A DNA stretch of 64,000 nt, taken from Pleionea litopenaei (GTDB lineage: Bacteria; Pseudomonadota; Gammaproteobacteria; Enterobacterales; Kangiellaceae). Shown here piece by piece: positions 44,685 through 53,062 of the stretch. The DNA is taken from contig NZ_CP133548.1 in the NCBI RefSeq assembly GCF_031198435.1, forward strand, positions 3,196,001-3,260,000. The letters run 5' to 3'. The notes beneath the pieces were generated by a model. It worked only from the letters and a program-made list of their open reading frames with translations, had not been told where the DNA came from and did not search any database. The first letter of the stretch is position 1; each line of letters opens with the position of its first letter. The position numbers and the translations under genes were made by a program.

Positions 44685-47534
44685 ATGAGTCAAGTGGTGG
44701 TGGGTCAACGTTGGGTGAGTCATAGCGAGTCGAATTTGGGCTTGGGGATGATTCAGTCAGTGGAAGGTCGGCGAATGGAAATCTATTTTCCTGCTGTGAA
44801 CGAGTCGCGCCATTATGCGATCGACAATGCGCCTGTCAGTCGAATTCAATACCAAAGCGGCGATCGAATTTCAGATATGGATGACCAAGTCTTCCAAGTC
44901 ATTGAGGCCCACGAGCTCAATGGTTTAATGATCTATCTTGGTGAAGATGCGAACGGTGAGCAACACCAAATCACCGAGCTCCACCTTAATTGTTATGTTC
45001 AATTTAACGCTCCGGAAAAACGCCTCTTAAATGGTCAGATAGACTCAGATGACAGCTACCAGCTGAGGTTTGATACCTTTGCTCATCTTGATCGCTTACA
45101 ACAATCACCTGTGCAGGGCTTGTTGGGACCTCGAGTAGAACTATTACCTCATCAATTATATATCGCCCATGAGGTCGCTCACCGACCCGCACCTCGTGTG
45201 CTATTGGCAGATGAAGTTGGCCTGGGTAAAACCATTGAGGCTGGAATGATTATTCACCAGCAAATAGTCACTGGCCGTTCTGAGCGAGTATTGATTTTGG
45301 TACCAGACAGTCTAGTGCATCAATGGCTGGTAGAAATGTTGCGTCGTTTTAACTTGCGTTTTGCGTTGTACGACAAACCGCGATTCGATGCATTGCAGGC
45401 GCAGCCGATTCGCGATCTTGATAATGATGAAGAGGTGAATCCTTTTGCGATGGAACAGTTTATCATCGCGAGCCTTGATGGGTTGATGGAGTCGCCAGAC
45501 ATGCAGCAGCATTTATTGGTGTCGGACTGGGACCTTCTCGTGGTCGACGAAGCTCACCATTTGCGTTGGTCTGAGCAGGCATCAGGTGAGGACTATCAAT
45601 TAGTTGAGCAGGTAGCGAGTCGCTCCGAAGGTGTTTTGTTGTTAACGGCGACGCCAGAGCAAGCGGGCTTAGACAGCCATTTTGCACGCTTAAGATTGCT
45701 AGACCCGAAACGTTATCATGATCTTACTGCCTTTAAAGCTGAAGTCGCTGCGGAAACCGATCATCGTGAACTAATTGAAGCATTACAAGATACTGAGTTT
45801 AGCGATGTAGAGCGCTTAAAGAGTTTACTGCCAAACGAACTTCACTCGACGCTTACAGACAGTCTCGATGAAAGCATAAAACAGAAGTTACTTGATCAGT
45901 TAGTGGATCAATTTGGCAATGGTCGTGTGATGTTTCGTAACGCGCGTAGCTCATTAGATAACTTCCCAATTCGGTCGGTACAGAGTTATCCGATGCCTTG
46001 TCCAGAGATCTACCAACCCGAAGACGATGATCCTCTAAATGTCGGCATTGCTGGATTGACGCCAGAAGTTGAGTTGGTGCCTGACGTTTGGATCAAGCGC
46101 GATCCTCGAGTTGAGTGGTTGGAGCAAAAGCTTGAGCAACTGAGTGATGAGAAAGTTCTAGTGATTGCACATCATGCGAGTACCGCTTTAGCCTTACAAC
46201 AACACTTCTCGCGAAAGTTGGCAGTAAAATGCAGCTGCTTTCATGAAGGACTTAGTCTCATAGAAAGAGATCGCGCGGCGGCGTATTTTGCCGATCGCGA
46301 AGAAGGTGCAAGAGTTTTATTTTGTTCGGAAATTGGCAGTGAAGGTCGTAACTTTCAATTTGCACATCACTTAGTTCTATTTGATCTTCCGGCCAACCCA
46401 GATTTGGTTGAGCAGCGTATTGGACGTTTGGATCGTATCGGCCAAACGCAGACGATCAATATTCATATTCCTTACCTTGAAGGCTCGTCTCAACATGTAC
46501 TGTTCGACTGGTACCATAAGGGTCTTAATTTGTTCGAACAAAGTTTCAGTGCCGGATACAGTGTATTTCTCCGTTTTGAAGCGTCGTTGTTAGAGGCTAT
46601 GACGAATTTAACTCAAGATCGCTCAGAGTTAATTATGCAAACACAGAAGGTGGTAGCCGATATTGTTCAACAGCAAGAGCTCGGGCGTAACAAATTATTG
46701 GAGCTGAATTCTTGTCGTCAACCGCAAGCTGACGAGTTGGTTGAGCAACTGATTGAAAACGAACAACATGAGGTGTTAACGAAATACTTTGAAGGCTTGT
46801 TAGAAGAGTTTGGAGTAGATTACGAAGATCATTCAGCGCTGAGTTGGATTGTTAGGCCCAGTGATCAAATGAAGCATTCTTATTTTCCTGCTTTAAAGGA
46901 AGAAGGGACAACGGTTACCCTCGATCGCATGAAAGCTTTATCGCGAGACGACATCGAGTTTTTGAGCTGGGAGCACCCGATGGTCTCAGAGTCGATGGAA
47001 ATGTTGGCGAAAAGTGATGCAGGCAATACTTCGGTCACCACAATTTCTGTTAAGGGATTGAAGCCTGGAACGTTACTGCTAGAAACTTTTTACACGTTAG
47101 AATCGATAGCGCCGAAAAAATTACAACTCAGCCGCTATGTATCTGCAAAACCGCAACGGTTTTTAATCGACGCGACGGGTAAAGATTTATCAAAGGTAGT
47201 GAGTCATAGTGCTCTTAATCAATTAAGCCAACCTCTAAAAGGAAAAGTAGCCAGACAAATTGTCGCGCAAGTTAAAACTCAGGTTGCTCCGATGATTGAG
47301 TTGAGTCATCAACTTTCTCAAACCAAGGTTGCTGATATTAAGTCTCATGCGCGTTCAAAATTAAACGAAGCATTAAACGGTGAAATTGAACGACTACGAC
47401 GTTTACGTGAGCGCAATTCGGCTATTCGAGAAGATGAAATTACTCGTTTAGAACAGCAAATACAGGATTGCGAAAGACACATTGAGAAGGCTCAGTTGCA
47501 ATTGCAGGGAATAAAGCTGGTGATCGCTAGCTAA
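44685..47534 (+). CDS. rapA: RNA polymerase-associated SWI2/SNF2 ATPase RapA
   Basis: Recycles RNA polymerase and releases stalled enzyme from DNA. Tudor-like N-terminal domains (about 1-107) precede the motor. Walker A DEVGLGKTIEAG is near residue 175, DEAHHLRW near 287 and LTATPEQ follows; the second lobe has LFCSEIGSEGRNFQFAHHLV and QRIGRLDRIGQ. The C-terminal part (about 600-949) ends in a coiled coil. The length (949) is close to E. coli RapA (968). It stands alone, divergent from hslVU. Confidence 0.96.
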   Translation: MSQVVVGQRWVSHSESNLGLGMIQSVEGRRMEIYFPAVNESRHYAIDNAPVSRIQYQSGDRISDMDDQVFQVIEAHELNGLMIYLGEDANGEQHQITELHLNCYVQFNAPEKRLLNGQIDSDDSYQLRFDTFAHLDRLQQSPVQGLLGPRVELLPHQLYIAHEVAHRPAPRVLLADEVGLGKTIEAGMIIHQQIVTGRSERVLILVPDSLVHQWLVEMLRRFNLRFALYDKPRFDALQAQPIRDLDNDEEVNPFAMEQFIIASLDGLMESPDMQQHLLVSDWDLLVVDEAHHLRWSEQASGEDYQLVEQVASRSEGVLLLTATPEQAGLDSHFARLRLLDPKRYHDLTAFKAEVAAETDHRELIEALQDTEFSDVERLKSLLPNELHSTLTDSLDESIKQKLLDQLVDQFGNGRVMFRNARSSLDNFPIRSVQSYPMPCPEIYQPEDDDPLNVGIAGLTPEVELVPDVWIKRDPRVEWLEQKLEQLSDEKVLVIAHHASTALALQQHFSRKLAVKCSCFHEGLSLIERDRAAAYFADREEGARVLFCSEIGSEGRNFQFAHHLVLFDLPANPDLVEQRIGRLDRIGQTQTINIHIPYLEGSSQHVLFDWYHKGLNLFEQSFSAGYSVFLRFEASLLEAMTNLTQDRSELIMQTQKVVADIVQQQELGRNKLLELNSCRQPQADELVEQLIENEQHEVLTKYFEGLLEEFGVDYEDHSALSWIVRPSDQMKHSYFPALKEEGTTVTLDRMKALSRDDIEFLSWEHPMVSESMEMLAKSDAGNTSVTTISVKGLKPGTLLLETFYTLESIAPKKLQLSRYVSAKPQRFLIDATGKDLSKVVSHSALNQLSQPLKGKVARQIVAQVKTQVAPMIELSHQLSQTKVADIKSHARSKLNEALNGEIERLRRLRERNSAIREDEITRLEQQIQDCERHIEKAQLQLQGIKLVIAS

Positions 47535-47556
47535 GCCAAGTATCGAGTGAAATTAA

Positions 47557-47583
47557 GGGTAGGAAGCTAAAGCTTCTTACCCC
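47557..47583. terminator. Convergent hairpin between rapA and the SPOR gene
   Basis: A 12-bp stem with one wobble pair (GGGTAGGAAGCT at 47557-47568 and AGCTTCTTACCC at 47571-47582) lies between two converging genes and covers the SPOR gene's last codons. AT-rich sequence follows on the plus strand. Probable bidirectional terminator. Confidence 0.5.
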
Positions 47584-48136
47584 AAATTTTACAGTCATTG
47601 ATGTCATTTTCTTGTAAACGGTGGCGAATGGATTCGGCTTGTCGCTTACTTGAAAATGGGCCTAATTGCACTCGGTACAAGCGGCGACTTTTCGTATCAA
47701 TCGGAAGAATTTTGCTCTCAAAACCCAAAAACGCAATTTTTGCTTTTAGGGCATCGGCGTTTTTAACATCACCGAATGCAGCACATGGCATAACGTATTG
47801 CATTGAGACTTTGTTCTCAGGACGCTGTAGCTCTTCTTCGGGAATCACGACTTCTTTGTCTTCTAAAATATCGTGAAAAGTATATTTCGGAACCTCTTCA
47901 ACTTTGGGTTGCGGCTTGGGTTGAGGTTTCGTTGTCGGTTGAACCGTCTGTTTAGACTCGATGGCCGTGTTTCCTGTTTGCGGAATAAATTTTAGATAAG
48001 CTAAAAAGGCCACAAATCCACCAACGATCATGCCGACAACCAAAACTGCTGCGGTGGGGAACCCTTGTTTTTTTCTTCGAGTTGCATTGCGAGTGCGCTT
48101 TTTGGGAGCGCTTTTTTTTGCGTAATCTCTAGCCAT
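47567..48136 (-). CDS. SPOR-domain membrane protein, FtsN-like
   Basis: Bitopic cell-division-type protein: a basic cytoplasmic tail (MARDYAKKSAPKKRTRNATRRKK, in parts), one membrane helix (about 29-48), a Lys/Pro/Thr-rich periplasmic linker and a C-terminal SPOR domain (about 115-189) that binds denuded glycan. YVMPCAAFGDVKNADALKAKIAFLG and RLYRVQLGPFSSKRQAESIRHRL are the SPOR core (in parts). The ATG at 48134-48136 is preferred over one 23 codons upstream. This gene between argS and hslVU is common in gammaproteobacteria and often called ftsN, but it lacks E. coli FtsN's length, so only FtsN-like is claimed. Confidence 0.88.
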   Translation of the reverse strand: MARDYAKKSAPKKRTRNATRRKKQGFPTAAVLVVGMIVGGFVAFLAYLKFIPQTGNTAIESKQTVQPTTKPQPKPQPKVEEVPKYTFHDILEDKEVVIPEEELQRPENKVSMQYVMPCAAFGDVKNADALKAKIAFLGFESKILPIDTKSRRLYRVQLGPFSSKRQAESIRHRLQENDINDCKIWGKKL

Positions 48137-48252
48137 AAACTTTATTATTCCGTCCTGTCTACTTCTTCTGACTGGCGCAGAGTCTACGCCCAGGCGGCAG
48201 ATCATTTTTGTTCGCTCGACTTTTCGTTAAGCTCAATAGATATTTTGCTATC

Positions 48253-48342
48253 AGAGTCTCTTTATGCGTAGACTCTCTTTTTGTTCAGACTCTATTCTTG
48301 TTTAGAGTCCTTTTAAGTGTAGAGTCTCTTTGTGTTGAGAGT
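48253..48342. repeat. 17-bp tandem repeat, five units and a partial sixth
   Basis: Head-to-tail units of exactly 17 bases begin at 48253, 48270, 48287, 48304 and 48321, each opening AGAGTC or AGACTC; a sixth starts AGAGT at 48338. Units differ at several positions, mainly in the second half. It lies in the 248-base gap between argS and the SPOR gene and codes for nothing recognisable. Confidence 0.8.
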
Positions 48343-48345
48343 ACT

Positions 48346-48365
48346 AACGAGCGTAACCGCTCGTT
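48346..48365. repeat. 8-bp inverted repeat downstream of argS
   Basis: AACGAGCG and CGCTCGTT flank TAAC, immediately after the tandem repeat and 19 bases beyond the argS stop. There is no T-tract on either strand, so terminator function is doubtful. Confidence 0.45.
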
Positions 48366-48384
48366 GTGTTTACTCGCATCAGAA

Positions 48385-50088
48385 CTACATTTTTTGTGGA
48401 GCAGTGACTCCGAGCAAGTCTAATCCATTTTTAAGCACTTGTTTCACTGCACTGATTAAAGTTAAACGTGCATCACACAAGTTTTGCTCTTCGACTATCC
48501 AGCGTTTCGAGTCATCATCAGAGCCAACTTGATAATACCCATGCAGTAGTGCAGCTAACTCACGTAAGTAATGCGCGATAACATGTGGTTCGCAATGTTT
48601 CGCTGCATTTCTTACCAAGTCAGGGAACTGGCTCATTTTGTCCATTAAATCGGTTTCTTGTGGTAAATCGAGCTGCTCTAAATGATTCAGACCATTGCTG
48701 ATATCAAAGGTTCTTTCTTGCTCAGTGAGTTTACGTAACGCAGAGCAAACTCGAGCATGAGCGTATTGAATATAAAACACGGGGTTGTCAGTGGTTTGTG
48801 ACTTGGCCAATTCAATATCAAAAGTTAATTGCGACTCAGCACGACGGGCCGCTAAGAAATAACGGGTAGCATCGCGTCCCACTTCATCGATTAAATCGCG
48901 AAGAGTGACATAGCTGCCTGCACGTTTGGATATTTTGACTTCTTCACCACCGCGCATAACGGTGACCATCTGATGCAAAACGTAATCTGGGTAGCCTTCA
49001 GGGATCTCCATATTCAATGCTTGCAGGCCAGCTCTTACGCGGGTAATGGTAGAGTGATGATCGGCGCCTTGCTCATTAATGACGCGTTTAAATCCTCGTT
49101 GGTATTTATCGAGGTGGTAGGCGACATCGGGCACAAAATAAGTATATCCACCGTCTTTTTTGCGCATAACACGATCTTTGTCATCACCGAATTCAGTGGT
49201 TTTAAGCCATAAGGCACCACCTTCTTCGTAGGTGTATCCCTGAGCTATCAATCGTTGCACCGTTTGTTCTACTTTACCGTCTTGATATAACGACGATTCT
49301 AAAAAGTAGTTATCAAAATTGACTGCAAAGGCTTTAAGATCGAGATCTTGCTCGCGACGGAGATAAGCGACCGCAAAATGTCGGATGGCATCCAAGTCAT
49401 CGATATCACCTTTGCCGACGACATGTTGATCTTCGGCATCGATCGCCGCTTTCGCCATATAGTCATTGGCGACATCGTTGATGTAATCGCCTTGATACCA
49501 ATCAGGTTGCCATTGCTCATCGTCGGGTGATAGGCCTTTGCATCGAGCCTGCACTGAATGGGCTAAATTATTAATCTGTTGTCCGGCGTCATTGTAGTAA
49601 AACTCTGCTGTCACCGACCAACCATTAGCTTTGAGTAATCGGCAGATACTGTCTCCCACCGCCGCGCCACGGCCATGACCAATATGTAATGGCCCGGTTG
49701 GATTGGCTGAAACAAATTCCACCTGAACCGCTTGGTTCTGTCCGTCACTGTTGTGTCCAAAGCGATCGTTTTGCTCAATAACTTGCTGCACGATCGCGCT
49801 TTGGGCGGCTTGCGCCATAAAGAAGTTAATAAAGCCTGGGCCCGCGATGACCACCTCGGTAATAGCCGGTGAGTCAGGTAACGCGTTGACAATCATTTCG
49901 GCAACGTCACGCGGTGGTTTGCCCACGGGCTTAGCTAAAAGCATTGCCAAATTCGTCGCAAGATCACCGTGTGCTTTATCTTTGGTGTGAGTAACCTGAA
50001 GGTTCGGCGAAAAGTCGGGCGCGAGTACGCCAGTGCTTTTTAGTTGCGCTATGGCCTGTTCGAGAAGATTGACGAGCGTGTCTTTCAT
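48385..50088 (-). CDS. argS: Arginyl-tRNA synthetase
   Basis: Class I synthetase that charges tRNA-Arg. The HIGH motif is NPTGPLHIGHGRGAAVGD; the KMSKS-like region is VKISKRAGSYVTLRDL. The N-terminal additional domain (about 1-110) and the C-terminal anticodon-binding helical domain ending in RLTLISAVKQVLKNGLDLLGV are typical. Length of 567 is normal. It lies upstream of the SPOR gene on the same strand, after priA. Confidence 0.97.
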   Translation of the reverse strand: MKDTLVNLLEQAIAQLKSTGVLAPDFSPNLQVTHTKDKAHGDLATNLAMLLAKPVGKPPRDVAEMIVNALPDSPAITEVVIAGPGFINFFMAQAAQSAIVQQVIEQNDRFGHNSDGQNQAVQVEFVSANPTGPLHIGHGRGAAVGDSICRLLKANGWSVTAEFYYNDAGQQINNLAHSVQARCKGLSPDDEQWQPDWYQGDYINDVANDYMAKAAIDAEDQHVVGKGDIDDLDAIRHFAVAYLRREQDLDLKAFAVNFDNYFLESSLYQDGKVEQTVQRLIAQGYTYEEGGALWLKTTEFGDDKDRVMRKKDGGYTYFVPDVAYHLDKYQRGFKRVINEQGADHHSTITRVRAGLQALNMEIPEGYPDYVLHQMVTVMRGGEEVKISKRAGSYVTLRDLIDEVGRDATRYFLAARRAESQLTFDIELAKSQTTDNPVFYIQYAHARVCSALRKLTEQERTFDISNGLNHLEQLDLPQETDLMDKMSQFPDLVRNAAKHCEPHVIAHYLRELAALLHGYYQVGSDDDSKRWIVEEQNLCDARLTLISAVKQVLKNGLDLLGVTAPQKM

Positions 50089-50321
50089 TGCGGTTAATAA
50101 ACTTTAATTTAATTGAAATAATCGGCTTATTATCCTTGAAAAAATTCTGATTATCGATAGATAAAACTAAGTAATTTCGCCGAAATTAGAATTTTTTAGC
50201 CGTGGTTTCAGATGATTTTCGAATATCACCAAGTTTTAATGAGGCTAGGCAGCGAATTATCCTTCTTAGCAGTCTACGCAAATTAAAAAGCTGCGACCAA
50301 TCGGCTTTGCTTTGGTGGTTG

Positions 50322-52412
50322 CTAGAGTAAGTCTTGTGGGTCAATGTCGAGAGACCAACGAACGCGACTCGCCAAAGGTAAATTTTCTATATCGGGCAAT
50401 ATCTGCGAAATAGCCGGGTGCAACTCTGAGCGTCGAGTGGCGTTAATCAATAATTGGAAGCGATACCGACCGGCTTTTCGGCTGATAGCACAGGCGACAG
50501 GGCCGAGCAGTTCTAGTTGACTATTGGTGGCGCTCATTCGCTCTCGTGCAGCTGATAGAAAGTCTAACGCTTGTTGTTTGTTGTGGCTTTCGGCTCGAAT
50601 TAACGCCATGTGAGTGTGAGGAGGTAGTAATGAAGCCGCTCGCTCCTGCAGTAACGTTTTCGCCACTTGCTGATAATTTAAATGAGTGAGTGAGCGTAAC
50701 AATGGGTGGTCCGGGTGATGTGTTTGAATCATTACTTCACCTTGTGTCAGTTCTCGACCAGCTCTTCCTGCGACTTGAATGAGCAATTGTGCCGCACGTT
50801 CCGGCGCTCTAAAGTCACTACTGAACAAGGCTCCATCAATATCTAAAACAGCCACTAGGGTGACCTTGGGAAAGTGATGACCTTTCGCAATCATTTGGGT
50901 GCCAACCAACAGGCGCGTTGATCCAGATTTTGCGGCTTCAATGTATTGGCTCATCGCTTGTTTGCGGCGAGTGGTATCACGATCGATACGTTGAATCGGA
51001 TAGTCGGGGAAGCGCTTTGCTAGAAACTGCTCGATGCGCTCAGTGCCTTGGCCGACAGAAATCAGCTCTTTTTCGTGGCATTTTGGACAATGATCGGGAT
51101 GCTTTTGGTAGTGGCCACAGTGGTGACATTGCAGATAAGAGTGGGAAGCTCCTTGATGCAGTGTTAAATAGCTGTCGCAGCGCTTACAGTCAGCAATCCA
51201 ACCGCATTTGTGACACATTAGAATCGGCGCAAATCCGCGTCGGTTGATAAAGACCAATACTTGTTGCTGGTCCGCCAAGTGGCGTTCGATCGCCTGCAGT
51301 AAAGGCTGGCTGAACCCTTCTATCAATGGTTGATTTTTGCAGTCGAGTAACGTTAATGCGGGCGGAGGGTGACCACTTGCTCGATGCGTCAGTATAAGGT
51401 GCTTGTAGCGATCATTTAGCGCATTTTGTAGGCTCTCGAGTGATGGCGTTGCACTGCCTAAGATAACCGGTATGTTGGTGAGTTGGCCGCGCATAATGGC
51501 CAGATCGCGCGACGAGTATTTGAGCCCATCTTGCTGTTTAAACGATAGATCATGCTCTTCATCAACAATGATCATGCCCAGTGTTTTCATTGGTGTAAAT
51601 ATTGCTGAACGAGTGCCGATAATGATCTTGAGAATTCCTTCTCGAGCTTTTAACCAAGTCGTCAATCTTTGACCGTCAGTTAGACCCGAGTGCAGCACTC
51701 CAACTTGATTCGCGAAGCGCTGCTCAAAGCGTTGAACCGTTTGCGGGGTTAACCCGATCTCTGGGATCAGTATGAGTACTTGACGACCCAGTTCAATTTG
51801 TTTGGCGATCGCCTGTAAGTAGACTTCGGTTTTACCGCTCCCAGTGACGCCATCAATTAAAAGGGTTTTAAAGCAGTTTTGGTAGTCATTGATAGCATCG
51901 ACTGCGGTGCGCTGTTGATCATTTAATGTTAGAGATTGACCGACCGTAACTTTGGCTGGTGTTTCGGATAAGTATTGGGCGTTTATCCAGCCTTTATTGG
52001 CTAAGCTGCGCAGTGTTGATGCACTGATGTCTTGAATGTTGAGTTCTTCTGAGCTGACTGGATTGGCGGCTTCAATAAAATATTGCATGGCTTGTCGCTG
52101 GCGTACGGCGCGAGCCGGTATCATGGCATAGTCAGTCTTGCCGAGTTCAGTGACTTGCCATGTTTTTTGTGGCTCTAATTTCGCTGGCTTTCCTTTGATA
52201 AGTGCATTGGGTAAAGCGGTGGCTAGTACATCACCCAGACTATGGTGATAGTAATGACTAGCTTTTATAAGTAAAGTCCAGAGGTTCGGATCAGTGAAAA
52301 TGGGTTGAGTATCAATCACTTCAATCACTGACTTGAGATCTGTTTCGGTTAATGGTGTGTTTTCTAAGTTAGCACTTACTACACCAATCAGTTCTCTTGA
52401 ACCAAATGGCAC
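50322..52412 (-). CDS. priA: Primosomal helicase PriA (N-terminus displaced)
   Basis: Helicase that restarts replication at forks. Walker A GVTGSGKTEVYL is at 188-199 of this frame; DEEHDLSFKQQ follows. Eight cysteines in the zinc-binding region (CHKCGWIADCKRC and CHHCGHYQKHPDHCPKC) and LVGTQMIAKGHHFP are PriA hallmarks. The continuous frame opens at GTG (52412) in VPFGSREL, which in other PriA proteins lies about 37 residues inside. The missing N-terminal part is present upstream in another frame, separated by a C6 run (52432-52437). The N-terminal domain binds the 3' DNA end, so if the frameshift is real, fork recognition would suffer. Confidence 0.94.
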   Translation of the reverse strand: MPFGSRELIGVVSANLENTPLTETDLKSVIEVIDTQPIFTDPNLWTLLIKASHYYHHSLGDVLATALPNALIKGKPAKLEPQKTWQVTELGKTDYAMIPARAVRQRQAMQYFIEAANPVSSEELNIQDISASTLRSLANKGWINAQYLSETPAKVTVGQSLTLNDQQRTAVDAINDYQNCFKTLLIDGVTGSGKTEVYLQAIAKQIELGRQVLILIPEIGLTPQTVQRFEQRFANQVGVLHSGLTDGQRLTTWLKAREGILKIIIGTRSAIFTPMKTLGMIIVDEEHDLSFKQQDGLKYSSRDLAIMRGQLTNIPVILGSATPSLESLQNALNDRYKHLILTHRASGHPPPALTLLDCKNQPLIEGFSQPLLQAIERHLADQQQVLVFINRRGFAPILMCHKCGWIADCKRCDSYLTLHQGASHSYLQCHHCGHYQKHPDHCPKCHEKELISVGQGTERIEQFLAKRFPDYPIQRIDRDTTRRKQAMSQYIEAAKSGSTRLLVGTQMIAKGHHFPKVTLVAVLDIDGALFSSDFRAPERAAQLLIQVAGRAGRELTQGEVMIQTHHPDHPLLRSLTHLNYQQVAKTLLQERAASLLPPHTHMALIRAESHNKQQALDFLSAARERMSATNSQLELLGPVACAISRKAGRYRFQLLINATRRSELHPAISQILPDIENLPLASRVRWSLDIDPQDLL

Positions 52413-52516
52413 TTTGACTCGGCAGCCGATAGGGGGGCCGGAAGTGTGGTTTGATAGGTAAATTCGCGGCGCAGAGGCACTGGTAAGGCGACTGCTACCA
52501 AAGCGCTATCTGTCAA
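52413..52516 (-). other. Out-of-frame N-terminal coding segment of priA with a C6 run
   Basis: Reading from TTG at 52514-52516 gives LTDSALVAVALPVPLRREF and continues TYQTTLPAPP, which closely parallels the start of E. coli PriA. It joins IGCRVKVPFG only if the C6 run at 52432-52437 is read as seven. Start codon is inferred; no ribosome site is clear. Confidence 0.75.
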
Positions 52517-52630
52517 GATTGAGTTCTGCTTTAGTGGATCATGGTGCCCTATGGTATGCGTTGCTTCAAATAAGTAAAGTAAAAAGCCATGGGAATCGAG
52601 AGGTTAGTTTATTTATCTGATTCAGAGTGG

Positions 52631-52659
52631 TTGAATTTCGAACATGCTAAGAGTATGAT
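52631..52659 (+). promoter_or_regulatory. Sigma-70 promoter of rpmE
   Basis: TTGAAT (52631-52636), 17 bases, then TATGAT (52654-52659), 79 bases before the rpmE ATG. Close to consensus with ideal spacing. Confidence 0.75.
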
Positions 52660-52737
52660 CCGCGTCCCCTAATTGGGTGGATGGTGTTTTTGCCACAGGG
52701 GTAAAGATAGCGATCCACGTAGAAAGAGAGACATATT

Positions 52738-52953
52738 ATGAAAGAAGGTATTCATCCTAAATACGAAGAAATTACAGCAAGCTGCAGCTGCGGTAATGAA
52801 ATTAAAGTGGGTTCAACTTTGTGTAAAGACATTTCGCTAGACGTATGCTCTGCCTGTCACCCATTCTTTACCGGTAAGCAGAAAATTGTTGATACTGGCG
52901 GTCGTGTTGATCGTTTCCGTAAGCGTTTTGGTGCTCGTGGCGGCAAAAAATAA
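52738..52953 (+). CDS. rpmE: 50S ribosomal protein L31 (zinc-binding form)
   Basis: Ribosomal protein of the central protuberance, linking the subunits. [21 protein letters not shown] is the conserved start; the zinc ligands are CSC at 16-18 and CSAC near 37-40. This marks the zinc-dependent RpmE rather than the RpmE2 (zinc-free) form, so a second copy may be used under zinc limitation elsewhere. The C-terminus ([11 protein letters not shown]) is conserved. It has its own promoter and terminator. Confidence 0.97.
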   Translation: MKEGIHPKYEEITASCSCGNEIKVGSTLCKDISLDVCSACHPFFTGKQKIVDTGGRVDRFRKRFGARGGKK

Positions 52954-52971
52954 GCTTGTTCGGATTTATGA

Positions 52972-52998
52972 AAAAGGCGCCTTTGAGGCGCCTTTTTT
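52972..52998 (+). terminator. Rho-independent terminator of rpmE
   Basis: A 10-bp stem AAAAGGCGCC/GGCGCCTTTT around a five-base loop, followed by T residues, 19 bases after the rpmE stop. Confidence 0.92.
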
Positions 52999-53062
52999 GT
53001 TAGCTTTTGGTAAGGTCTTCGATTAGACGTTTTGTTAGGTCTCCAATGAGCGCTAGTCGCCG

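Noticed and set aside
48253-48342. Regular repeats that might be a CRISPR array
   Set aside because: Units are 17 bases and directly adjacent with no spacers, and there are no cas genes nearby.
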